Shown piece after piece: positions 1 through 6,863 of a DNA stretch of 48,972 nt; the first letter of the stretch is position 1; each line of letters opens with the position of its first letter. Position numbers and translations under genes: made by a program. The DNA lies in assembly GCA_036344135.1 (NCBI GenBank), contig JAYYUG010000050.1:1-48972 (forward strand), given 5' to 3'. This stretch comes from GCA-002731945 sp036344135 (GTDB lineage: Bacteria > Pseudomonadota > Alphaproteobacteria > MED-G09). The notes below the pieces were generated by a model that saw only the letters and a program-made list of their open reading frames with translations, did not search any database and was not told the DNA's origin.

Positions 1-1079
1 GGAACCTGAGCCCCCAAATACCCCAACAAAAGACAGTCTAAAACAAATATGAAGAAGAACATCTTGTAGAATGGACGATAACGAGCCGATCTGACTTTCA
101 TTGTGTCAAGCCATGGCAAAAAGAAAAGAACAATTATAGACCCAAACATCAGTAAAACTCCAAATAACTTGTCCGGAACAGCACGTAAAATTGCGTAAAA
201 AGGAAGGAGATACCATTCTGGAACGATATGAGCGGGTGTTAACATAGGATCAGCTTCAATGTAATTGTCAGGGTGTCCTAAAGCATTAGGATTGTAAAAA
301 ATAAAATAACAGAATAACAACAAGAAAACTACGTAAGCAAAGAAATCTTTGACAGTATAATATGGGTGAAAAGCTACAGTGTCCTGCTTTCCTTGAACCG
401 ATACCCCTGTTGGATTGTTGTTACCTGGAACATGGAGCGACCATATGTGTAAGATTACTAATCCAAAAATTATAAATGGTATTAAATAATGTAAACTGAA
501 AAACCTGTTTAAAGTTGGGTTATCAACGGCGAACCCTCCTAACAAAAGTTGCGTCAATGAATCCCCAATTATAGGCAGTGTGCCAACCAAATTTATAATC
601 ACAGTGGCTGCCCAATAACTCATTTGTCCCCAAGGTAAAACGTATCCCATAAAAGCAGTAACAATCATTAGGAAGTAAATAATACAGCCAAGGATCCATA
701 AGACCTCCCTTGGCTCTTTATAAGAGCCATAATACAAACCTCTAAACATATGAATATAAACCGCAAGAAAGAACATCGAGGAACCGTTTGAATGGGCGTA
801 CCTAATCAACCAACCATAATTAACATCACGCATAATGTGTTCAATACTATCGAAGGCTAGTAACGAATTTGGCGCATAATGCATTGCCAGTATTACTCCT
901 GTTATAATTTGAGTGATTAAGAAGAAAGTCAGGATAAAACCAAAAGTCCAAAAATAGTTTAAATTTTTTGGTGTAGGGAATTGTAAAATGTGCTCATTTG
1001 TAAACCTGAGGATTGGCAGACGTGTATCCAACCATCTAGTAAAACTGGTTTTTGCAACATATTCGTAATCGTTATTCAT
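1..1079 (-). CDS. petB: Cytochrome b of the bc1 complex, 3' end cut by window edge
   Basis: This is the membrane subunit of ubiquinol:cytochrome c reductase, which carries hemes bL and bH and the two quinone sites. I translated 359 residues from the ATG at 1079; the C-terminus lies beyond base 1. The heme-ligand histidines are spaced as expected: H96/H110 and H197/H211, each pair 14 apart. The Qo-site PEWY motif is at residues 287-290, followed by LLPFYAILRAVPDK. Several hydrophobic helices are evident. The KVRSARYRP segment near the visible end resembles alphaproteobacterial cytochrome b. It starts 5 bases after the Rieske stop, so petA-petB are cotranscribed; cytochrome c1 is expected just outside the window. 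Identity is secure. Confidence 0.96.
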   Translation of the reverse strand, partial: MNNDYEYVAKTSFTRWLDTRLPILRFTNEHILQFPTPKNLNYFWTFGFILTFFLITQIITGVILAMHYAPNSLLAFDSIEHIMRDVNYGWLIRYAHSNGSSMFFLAVYIHMFRGLYYGSYKEPREVLWILGCIIYFLMIVTAFMGYVLPWGQMSYWAATVIINLVGTLPIIGDSLTQLLLGGFAVDNPTLNRFFSLHYLIPFIIFGLVILHIWSLHVPGNNNPTGVSVQGKQDTVAFHPYYTVKDFFAYVVFLLLFCYFIFYNPNALGHPDNYIEADPMLTPAHIVPEWYLLPFYAILRAVPDKLFGVLLMFGSIIVLFFLPWLDTMKVRSARYRPFYKMFFFIFVLDCLLLGYLGAQV

Positions 1080-1084
1080 GCTCT

Positions 1085-1606
1085 CTATCCGATCTTTATG
1101 ATGGTATCACTGGAAAATTCATAAGGGGGAATCTCGAGATTAGTTGGAGCTGGCCCTTTTCTTATTCTACCGGAAATATCATAATGCGATCCATGACATG
1201 GGCAAAACCACCCATCATAATCCCCTCGATCGGCAATTGGAATGCAACCCAAATGCGTACAAACACCTACAACAACTAGCCATTCTTTCTTTTTAACTCT
1301 ATCAGCATCATTCTGAGGATCAGGTAGATCTTCTTTATCCTCAGACTCAGCTCTTATTATTTCTTCAGCTGTTCTACGTCTTATATAAACTGGCTTACCT
1401 CGCCAGGCTACCTTTAGGAATCCTCCCTCAGGAACTTCAGAAATGTCAACTTCTATACTAGATAAAGCTTTTACAGAGGAGTCAGGGTTCATTTGATCGA
1501 CTAATGGCCAAACCACTGCAGCTGCTCCAACGGCACCAAAAGTCCCTGTGGTTATATATAAAAAATCTCTTCTTGAAGGCTTATCATCTTCAGGGATGTC
1601 AGACAT
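1085..1606 (-). CDS. petA: Ubiquinol-cytochrome c reductase Rieske iron-sulfur subunit
   Basis: This is the Rieske [2Fe-2S] subunit of the cytochrome bc1 complex, passing electrons from ubiquinol to cytochrome c1 on the periplasmic side. The 173-residue protein has a twin-arginine motif SRRDFL (11-16) followed by a hydrophobic anchor (about 17-36), as in Tat-inserted Rieske proteins. The cluster-binding boxes are CTHLGC (116-121) and CPCHGSHYD (135-143), giving Cys/His ligands C116, H118, C135 and H138 plus the disulfide pair C121/C137. The insert between the anchor and the first box (RRRTAEEI...) is typical of alphaproteobacterial forms. It is the first gene of the petABC operon, with petB starting directly downstream. 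Confidence 0.97.
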   Translation of the reverse strand: MSDIPEDDKPSRRDFLYITTGTFGAVGAAAVVWPLVDQMNPDSSVKALSSIEVDISEVPEGGFLKVAWRGKPVYIRRRTAEEIIRAESEDKEDLPDPQNDADRVKKKEWLVVVGVCTHLGCIPIADRGDYDGWFCPCHGSHYDISGRIRKGPAPTNLEIPPYEFSSDTIIKIG

Positions 1607-1699
1607 TCAAACTCCTAAAAAATTAAGAATCGTAAGATTGTATCGTTTATCTTGATTAGAAAGTAAAGAAAATAGTTGGGGATGCGACATAATTGATCA

Positions 1700-2929
1700 T
1701 CATATCTTAGCCCTTACAATTGACCTCATTCTTTCGATAAGGGAATATTTATCGTCGATAAAATCGGAATCAATCCACCATTTCTCTAGTTCGTCCAAAA
1801 TTTCTCCTACAATTGGGCCCTCAGGTACTCCTGACAACATCACATCTCTAGCTTTTATTGGTAAAGCCGGGATTTCCCAAGAGCTTGCCATTGCAAGAAG
1901 TGCTCTCCAATGTGTTGAATTTGAAATCTTTTTATCTTTAGCCCAAGAAATTCTTATTAGATCAATAAAATTATTGGATCCAAATAAGTAAAGGAATTTT
2001 CTTACTTCCTTAACAGACAAATAGCTTTTTACCTGATTCTTATTTTTTAATAACGTATCAATCCGCTTGTTGTCTTTGTTTGAGAATCTAAAAAGCTCTA
2101 AATTTGAGGATAGATTGTGGGCTTTAGGCATTAAAATGAAAAACCTCAAAAAAATGTCTACGTCAAAAAAATTCTCGCCATCTATATTTATCATTCTTTC
2201 AAAACTACCTGTAACAACTTCACCAGAGTAAATTGTATCTAGAAGACCTATCTTTTTCATTTCAACAATGGTTTTAAAAGAATTATTTGAAGACAAAATT
2301 TTAAAAAATTCTTTTTGAATTCTTTCGGGTGACAGAGTAGTTATTTTATCTTTATGTTTTTTAACAATATTTAACGTTTTTTTGCTTATTGCATTGCCAT
2401 AGTTGCTTGAGAATCTAAAAAATCTCAGAATTCTAAGATGATCCTCATTTATTCTTTCATTGGTATCACCAATAAAATTTATTACCTGTTTTTTTAAATG
2501 CTCAACCCCACTAAAAGGATCAAAAATTTCTCCATCTTGACTCATATAAATAGCATTAATGGTAAAATCTCTTCTCTTCGCATCAATCAGCCAATCATTG
2601 GTGTATTCAACTTCAGCGTACCTACCATCTGTGGATTTATCTCTTCTTAAAGTTGTTATCTCGAAAGTTAAATCATCAATAATTGCAGTAATTGTCCCGT
2701 GTTTGAGCCCAGGAGCCACAACTTTAATGTCTTTTGTCGATAAAATTTTGATAACCTCTTGAGGTTCATGTTTAGTAGCAATATCTATGTCCAAAGTCTC
2801 AAGATTTAATAATGCATCTCTTACACATCCTCCAACATATTTTGCTGCCTCTCCATCTTGATTAAGGAGTTGCATAATCATTTTAGAATTAGGATGATTT
2901 AGAGATGAATTTTTGTACTTTTCAATCAT
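1700..2929 (-). CDS. cca: CCA tRNA nucleotidyltransferase / poly(A) polymerase family
   Basis: Class II nucleotidyltransferase that adds or repairs the 3' CCA end of tRNAs. From the ATG at 2929 (409 residues) the head-domain motifs are GGCVRD (33-38), the catalytic-metal motif DIDIA (47-51), and RRDFTINAIY (119-128), followed by the RNA-binding helical region starting RINEDHLRILRFFRF. An in-frame TTG at 2941 would add four residues; I prefer the ATG, which overlaps the upstream DUF6111 stop by 8 bases and suggests translational coupling. It is the last gene of a four-gene operon whose order is common in Alphaproteobacteria. A pure poly(A) polymerase role cannot be excluded from sequence alone, but the context favours CCA addition. 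Confidence 0.9.
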   Translation of the reverse strand: MIEKYKNSSLNHPNSKMIMQLLNQDGEAAKYVGGCVRDALLNLETLDIDIATKHEPQEVIKILSTKDIKVVAPGLKHGTITAIIDDLTFEITTLRRDKSTDGRYAEVEYTNDWLIDAKRRDFTINAIYMSQDGEIFDPFSGVEHLKKQVINFIGDTNERINEDHLRILRFFRFSSNYGNAISKKTLNIVKKHKDKITTLSPERIQKEFFKILSSNNSFKTIVEMKKIGLLDTIYSGEVVTGSFERMINIDGENFFDVDIFLRFFILMPKAHNLSSNLELFRFSNKDNKRIDTLLKNKNQVKSYLSVKEVRKFLYLFGSNNFIDLIRISWAKDKKISNSTHWRALLAMASSWEIPALPIKARDVMLSGVPEGPIVGEILDELEKWWIDSDFIDDKYSLIERMRSIVRAKI

Positions 2930-3176
2930 TAGCTTTTTCAAAATGGCCAGGTTTTAACTCATCATTTATTATCTGTGGAGGAACGTATTCCAGGTCATTT
3001 GGTATTTTGTTGAAAAAAGAAGAAAAAATTAGACTAGAACTTAAAACTAGTAAGGAAATGATTGTAACCCAAAATGTTCGAGTCTTAGTGAATTCTCCAT
3101 TAGAAAGCAATATCCAGATAATATAGACAATAAACGGAATTAAAAATAAACCAATATGGAAAAGAAGTCGTATCAA
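2922..3176 (-). CDS. DUF6111-like small inner-membrane protein
   Basis: An 84-residue protein of unknown function with two hydrophobic segments (about residues 4-25 and 33-56) and a short polar tail ending in a PPQI...LKPGHFE stretch. The tail and the position between a NUDIX CoA pyrophosphatase and a CCA-adding enzyme match the alphaproteobacterial DUF6111 family as I know it. It overlaps the NUDIX gene upstream by 4 bases and the cca gene downstream by 8 bases, so it is translated as part of that operon. No catalytic motif is visible. Confidence 0.75.
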   Translation of the reverse strand: MIRLLFHIGLFLIPFIVYIIWILLSNGEFTKTRTFWVTIISLLVLSSSLIFSSFFNKIPNDLEYVPPQIINDELKPGHFEKAND

Positions 3177-3805
3177 TTCTTTTTAAGCCTTTCACACAAA
3201 TTTCTTAACATGCCAGCAGTTGCTCCCCAAATATAGTAATTATTATAAGGTATAGTATAATATTTTCTAACCGCTCCTTTCCAATATGAAGATTCTAATT
3301 TGTGATTCCTTTCATCCATAAGGAATCTAAGGGGCACCTTAAATACTTCTGACACCTCATGTGAATTATTTATCGCTGTATAGGGATTAGCAATAAATCC
3401 AACTACAGGTAAAATACGGTAACCTGTTCCGGTCTCATAGGTATCTAAATAACCGCATATAGAAATTTCATTTTTTAAAATACCAACCTCTTCTCTTGCC
3501 TCTCTAATAGCAGCATCTGTAACATCTTCGTTATTATCAACCTTTCCTCCTGGGAAAGCTACTTGTCCAGGATGTTCTTTCAAATAAGTAGATCTTTTAG
3601 TTAACAAAACATGTGGCACTTCCATATCTATAATACCTACCAAAACTGATGCTAGCTCTAATTTTTCAGGAAGAACACGGTCTTTTCTTTCGTCTATTAA
3701 ATCAAAGTCACTTTTGATACCGGGATTGAAATTCAATATCTCTTCTGATGGAGGGTTTTTATCGACCGCAGCAGTAATCTTTTTTTTCCATTCACTATCT
3801 TTCAT
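3173..3805 (-). CDS. NUDIX hydrolase, CoA pyrophosphatase type
   Basis: Predicted to hydrolyse CoA or oxidised CoA to 3',5'-ADP and phosphopantetheine. The 210-residue protein contains a full Nudix box, G87-x5-E93-x7-REAREEVGI (101-109), with the metal-binding E105/E106. Just before it is the LLTKR...HPGQVAFPGGK segment (about 67-88) that marks the CoA-pyrophosphatase (NudL/UPF0035-like) subgroup. It overlaps the DUF1285 gene upstream and the DUF6111 gene downstream by 4 bases each. Family is secure; the exact substrate is inferred from the subgroup signature. Confidence 0.9.
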   Translation of the reverse strand: MKDSEWKKKITAAVDKNPPSEEILNFNPGIKSDFDLIDERKDRVLPEKLELASVLVGIIDMEVPHVLLTKRSTYLKEHPGQVAFPGGKVDNNEDVTDAAIREAREEVGILKNEISICGYLDTYETGTGYRILPVVGFIANPYTAINNSHEVSEVFKVPLRFLMDERNHKLESSYWKGAVRKYYTIPYNNYYIWGATAGMLRNLCERLKKN

Positions 3806-4374
3806 ATTTTATTTAACTCTTTTGAATCCATGAAAGGAAAAAAACAACCTCCTGACCAAACTCCAAATTTTCCATTATGATCTTCAGCAATATCAACTAA
3901 CTCATAAAATACCGATCTATATATTTTAGCCTCCAGATCACCCCTTATTAAAACGTAAGGTTTTGGTTCCATTGTCTTTCTATCTATCTCAACTCTTATA
4001 GGGTACTCTTCACAAGCTATTACAGTGTCACCAACATTTGTATGAAACTTAAGATTACTAGATTTACCTTTATCCATAATATCAACATAAGTTGCAATAA
4101 AGGGAACATCTTCAACATCAATTAAAATTTTTTCTACTGGCGTGACAAGTACGTAACTACCATCCTCTTCTTTTCTCAATATTCGGGAAAAGAGATTTAC
4201 TATTCTTTTCCTCCCAATAGGAGAGTTCATGTAAAACCATGTTCCATCGCTTTTTATTTCCAATCCTATCTCCCCACAATGATCAGGGTTCCATTTTTCT
4301 ACCGGAGGATATCCATCATGACTCTCAGAGTTAACAGCTTCTGCTTCTTTTAGAACTTTACTTAAATCGACCAT
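3802..4374 (-). CDS. DUF1285 domain protein
   Basis: A 190-residue soluble protein of the DUF1285 family, which has no established biochemical role. Recognisable features are the early PPVEKWNPDHCGEIGLEIK segment, the GTWFYMNSPIGRKRIVNLFSRILR block (about residues 45-68), and the VTPVEK...VEDVPFIATYV stretch. These are the conserved parts of the family as I know it. It is the first gene of the operon continuing into CoA pyrophosphatase, DUF6111 and cca, and is divergent from the SDR gene at 4445. No signal peptide or membrane segment is seen. Confidence 0.85.
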   Translation of the reverse strand: MVDLSKVLKEAEAVNSESHDGYPPVEKWNPDHCGEIGLEIKSDGTWFYMNSPIGRKRIVNLFSRILRKEEDGSYVLVTPVEKILIDVEDVPFIATYVDIMDKGKSSNLKFHTNVGDTVIACEEYPIRVEIDRKTMEPKPYVLIRGDLEAKIYRSVFYELVDIAEDHNGKFGVWSGGCFFPFMDSKELNKI

Positions 4375-4444
4375 TATAAGAAGATATATATCTGATTTCT
4401 TTAGAGTATATTATAACTATTTTATTTTTTATGGAGATTTTTAT
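4375..4444. promoter_or_regulatory. Divergent intergenic region with a short palindrome
   Basis: A 70-base spacer between the divergent DUF1285 operon and the SDR gene, so it should hold both promoters. A 12-base perfect palindrome with half-site AGATAT lies at 4382-4393. The SDR gene has a GGAG ribosome-binding site about 10 bases before its ATG at 4445. AT content is high, so the palindrome may be fortuitous. Confidence 0.35.
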
Positions 4445-5359
4445 ATGGGTGTTTTAGATGGAAAAGTCGTATTAATCACTGGTGCGGCTAACGGTATAGG
4501 TAAAGAAACCGCTCTTCTTGCCTCTAAAGAAGGCGCCAGATTGGTTATAAATGATCTAGGTGGATCCGTTTCTGGTGGAGACGAAGGAGATAAAAGCCCT
4601 ATCGAAGAAGTGGCAGATCAAATTAAAAAGAATGGTGGAGAAGTTGTTTCGAATTCAGATTCAGTAACAGATAAAAAAGGAACTAAATATATGATACAAC
4701 AAGCTCTTGATGAATACGGAGATTTGCACTCAGTAATAAATCCCGCAGGAATATTAAGAGACAAGATGTTTCATAAAATGGATGATGAAGATTGGGAGGC
4801 TGTCATCTCAGTTCATTTGCATGGAAGTTATAACATCTGCAGATCAGCAATCAATTATTTTAGAGATAAGGAAGAAGGTAATTTTGTTCTCTTTACATCA
4901 ACATCTGGGCTTATAGGAAATATAGGACAAGCAAATTACGCGGCAGCTAAACTCGGTATCGTAGGCCTCTCAAGAATTATTGCTATGGAAAATACTTTAA
5001 AGAACATTAGATCAAATGTAATAGCCCCTTTTGCATGGACGAGAATGATAGCAACTATTCCGATAAAAGATGAGGCATCAAAAGAACGTGTAGAAAGGAT
5101 GAAAAATGCTATGCGTCCTGATCAAGTAGCACAAACTGTAGTTGCTCTTGCATCTCCTAGCTGTAACTTAAGCGGTCAAATATTATCTGTTAGAGGCAAT
5201 GAAATAGTTTTATTTAATCAACCGAGACCGATCAAAGGTATAGCCGATTCAGAAGGATGGTCGCCTGAAAAAATATTGCAATCTGCTTTTCCTGCTTTTG
5301 AAAATATCTCACAAGACTTAGGAGCTACAGCTTCTGTCTTTCCCTATGAGCCACTTTAA
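4445..5359 (+). CDS. SDR-family oxidoreductase, MFE-2-like 3-hydroxyacyl-CoA dehydrogenase
   Basis: NAD(P)-dependent short-chain dehydrogenase, 304 residues. The cofactor motif TGAANGIG is at 12-19 and the catalytic residues S152, Y165 and K169 are in place. The NDLGG segment after beta-2 and the GQANYAAAKLGIVGLSR stretch resemble the dehydrogenase domain of multifunctional enzyme type 2, which oxidises 3-hydroxyacyl-CoA. The C-terminal 60 residues extend beyond the core fold, as in that subgroup. One oddity: the usual NNAG motif reads NPAG (99-102), so an Asn is replaced by Pro. It is a single gene, convergent with the antiporter 2 bases downstream. The acyl-CoA role is inferred from subgroup resemblance. 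Confidence 0.8.
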   Translation: MGVLDGKVVLITGAANGIGKETALLASKEGARLVINDLGGSVSGGDEGDKSPIEEVADQIKKNGGEVVSNSDSVTDKKGTKYMIQQALDEYGDLHSVINPAGILRDKMFHKMDDEDWEAVISVHLHGSYNICRSAINYFRDKEEGNFVLFTSTSGLIGNIGQANYAAAKLGIVGLSRIIAMENTLKNIRSNVIAPFAWTRMIATIPIKDEASKERVERMKNAMRPDQVAQTVVALASPSCNLSGQILSVRGNEIVLFNQPRPIKGIADSEGWSPEKILQSAFPAFENISQDLGATASVFPYEPL

Positions 5360-5361
5360 AT

Positions 5362-6300
5362 TCATTGATACAGGGCATATATATATACTGAGTAAGATAA
5401 AAGGCTTATAGCGCCAAAAATTCTAGGATTCCTATTACCGTACCTTACGATTATATAAAGCCAGCATGCAGTTCCGATTAAGATGTATGGATCTAATAAC
5501 AAGAAATCATCAGATATCTCTAAAGAACCTTTAACAAGAGAAGCAATTCCTAGCGCTCCTAAAATGTTTATTATATTTGATCCAATTATATTGCCTAAGG
5601 CAACGCTTGATTTTTTTCTAATAATAGAAAAAAGGGTCACGGATAACTCAGGAAGAGAGGTTCCGATCGCAGCAAGGCTTAACCCCAAAACTGATTCAGG
5701 AATATTAAATTTTTTAGCTAAGTCTACGAGCCCCTGAATTAAAAAATCAGAACCATAAAAAAGTGAAATAAAACTAATAATTAAAAGCCCCAATATTTGA
5801 AAGTAATTTTTCTTCTCTTCGTTCTCACCCGATGAAGGATTAACATTAAAAAATCTGAATGATAAAAAAAAGTAAACTAACAAAAAGAAAAGCATAAGCG
5901 CAGGCCAAATACCTCCTATAGAACCTAAAGCCATTAGATAAATTAGAAACAAAGTTGAAAAAGCCATAACGCTTAGATCGCCCATTGAAATCTTAGGTAA
6001 AACGTTTTTTTGACTAAGAAATAAGGCAAAACCAAGAACGAGAAGAATATTAGCTATATTGGAGCCAATAATTCCACCTACTGCTATGTCAGGAGAATTA
6101 GATAACGCTGCATTTGTAGCGACAAAAATCTCGGGTATGGAGGTGCCAAACCCTATAATAGCTATACCTATTATCATTGGAGATATGTTCATCTTTTTAG
6201 CGAGAGCAGTTGAGCTGCTAACAATAAAATCACCACCAAAAGCAAGAAGAGCAATACCGAGAGGAATTAGAATATAAAACGTCATTAGCTTAGATATCAA
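5362..6300 (-). CDS. Calcium/sodium antiporter, CaCA family (YrbG-like)
   Basis: Inner-membrane exchanger, 312 residues with about ten hydrophobic helices in two inverted halves. The two alpha repeats are clear: GFGTSIPEIFVA...GGIIGSNIANILLVLG in the first half and AAIGTSLPELSV...GNIIGSNIINILGALG in the second, with the GTS(I/L)PE ion-binding core in each. This identifies the Ca2+/cation antiporter superfamily and most resembles bacterial YrbG-type exchangers of Ca2+ for Na+ or H+. It is monocistronic, convergent with the SDR, and divergent from groES across a 252-base regulatory region. Confidence 0.9.
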   Translation of the reverse strand: MISKLMTFYILIPLGIALLAFGGDFIVSSSTALAKKMNISPMIIGIAIIGFGTSIPEIFVATNAALSNSPDIAVGGIIGSNIANILLVLGFALFLSQKNVLPKISMGDLSVMAFSTLFLIYLMALGSIGGIWPALMLFFLLVYFFLSFRFFNVNPSSGENEEKKNYFQILGLLIISFISLFYGSDFLIQGLVDLAKKFNIPESVLGLSLAAIGTSLPELSVTLFSIIRKKSSVALGNIIGSNIINILGALGIASLVKGSLEISDDFLLLDPYILIGTACWLYIIVRYGNRNPRIFGAISLLSYSVYIYALYQ

Positions 6301-6339
6301 TATGTTATTAATTAGTCCAATTTTTTTAGAAAATTGATA

Positions 6340-6356
6340 AGATTTATTATAAATCT
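6340..6356. promoter_or_regulatory. 17-base palindrome between the antiporter and groES
   Basis: Perfect inverted repeat with arm AGATTTA at 6340-6346, a three-base centre, and the matching arm at 6350-6356. It lies in the divergent control region, 40 bases upstream of the antiporter start. It shares the AGAT...ATCT edge motif with the larger palindrome at 6383. Operator function is inferred. Confidence 0.4.
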
Positions 6357-6382
6357 GGTATTTTCTTTATAAAAAAACCAAT

Positions 6383-6407
6383 AAAATAGATAAATTTTAT
6401 CTATTTT
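6383..6407. promoter_or_regulatory. 25-base perfect palindrome upstream of groES
   Basis: Perfect inverted repeat with 12-base arms (AAAATAGATAAA at 6383-6394) around a single central T at 6395. It sits about 45 bases upstream of the candidate groES -35 box and about 80 bases from the antiporter start. The arms are AT-rich with one G:C pair each, so a terminator is unlikely; a dimeric regulator site is the simplest reading. Confidence 0.45.
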
Positions 6408-6410
6408 TAG

Positions 6411-6480
6411 TGAAAATTTGAGAAAATTTGTAAAATTTTACATAATTACCCTTGACACTCTCGATATGAATACTTATCTA
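6411..6480 (+). promoter_or_regulatory. Candidate groESL promoter with phased A-tracts
   Basis: CCCTTGACA at 6449-6457 resembles a -35 element of sigma-32 (CCCTTGAA) or sigma-70 (TTGACA) type; a poor -10 candidate, TATCTA, lies 17 bases on at 6475-6480. Immediately upstream, three near-copies of a 10-base unit (TGAAAATTTG, AGAAAATTTG, TAAAATTTTA; 6411-6440) put A/T tracts on one helical face, like an UP element or curved DNA. I found no CIRCE element. Assignment to a specific sigma factor is uncertain. Confidence 0.45.
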
Positions 6481-6489
6481 AACACTGCT

Positions 6490-6503
6490 CTGGTTAAAAC
6501 CAG
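6490..6503. promoter_or_regulatory. 14-base palindrome in the groES leader
   Basis: Inverted repeat CTGGTT-AA-AACCAG, flanked by CTG at 6485-6487 and CAG at 6504-6506, located just after the candidate promoter and about 50 bases before the groES start. It could be an operator or a small hairpin in the leader RNA; a six-base arm may also occur by chance. Confidence 0.35.
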
Positions 6504-6552
6504 CAGAATTTTTAAGGAATGAGAAGTATTTAAATAAATTGGAGAAGAAAAT

Positions 6553-6840
6553 ATGAAATTTAGACCCTTACACGATAGAGTCTTAGTACAAAGAATTGAA
6601 GAAGACGAAAAGTCACCAGGAGGTATTATTATTCCCGATACCGCTAAAGAAAAACCTTCAGAAGGAAAAGTTGTTGAAGTTGGAAGTGGAGCCAAAGCTG
6701 AAGACGGCACGGTTACACCTCTAGATGTGAAGAAAGGTGACAAAATTTTATTTGGTAAATGGTCCGGCACAGAGGTAACTGTGGACGGGGACGAATTACT
6801 TATCATGAAAGAATCCGACATCTTAGGGATTATTGGATAA
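6553..6840 (+). CDS. groES: Co-chaperonin GroES
   Basis: The 10-kDa lid of the GroEL folding chamber. The 95-residue protein is full length, starting MKFRPLHDRVLVQRIEE and carrying the mobile-loop region EKSPGGIIIPDTAKEKP (about 19-35) that docks on GroEL. The conserved KKGDKILFGKWSGTEV and DGDELLIMKESDILGII blocks follow. A GGAG ribosome-binding site lies 8 bases before the ATG. groEL starts 23 bases downstream, forming the classic bicistron, and the structured upstream region suggests stress-responsive control. Confidence 0.98.
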   Translation: MKFRPLHDRVLVQRIEEDEKSPGGIIIPDTAKEKPSEGKVVEVGSGAKAEDGTVTPLDVKKGDKILFGKWSGTEVTVDGDELLIMKESDILGIIG

Positions 6841-6863
6841 ATTATTATTGGAGGAATTAAGAA

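Noticed and set aside
5350..5370. Missing terminator between convergent SDR and antiporter genes
   Set aside because: Several convergent pairs here have gaps of 2-11 bases without hairpins; this is ordinary for a compact genome.
6301..6552. CIRCE/HrcA operator upstream of groES
   Set aside because: No TTAGCACTC-N9-GAGTGCTAA-like repeat was found; the CACTC at 6456-6460 has no partner.
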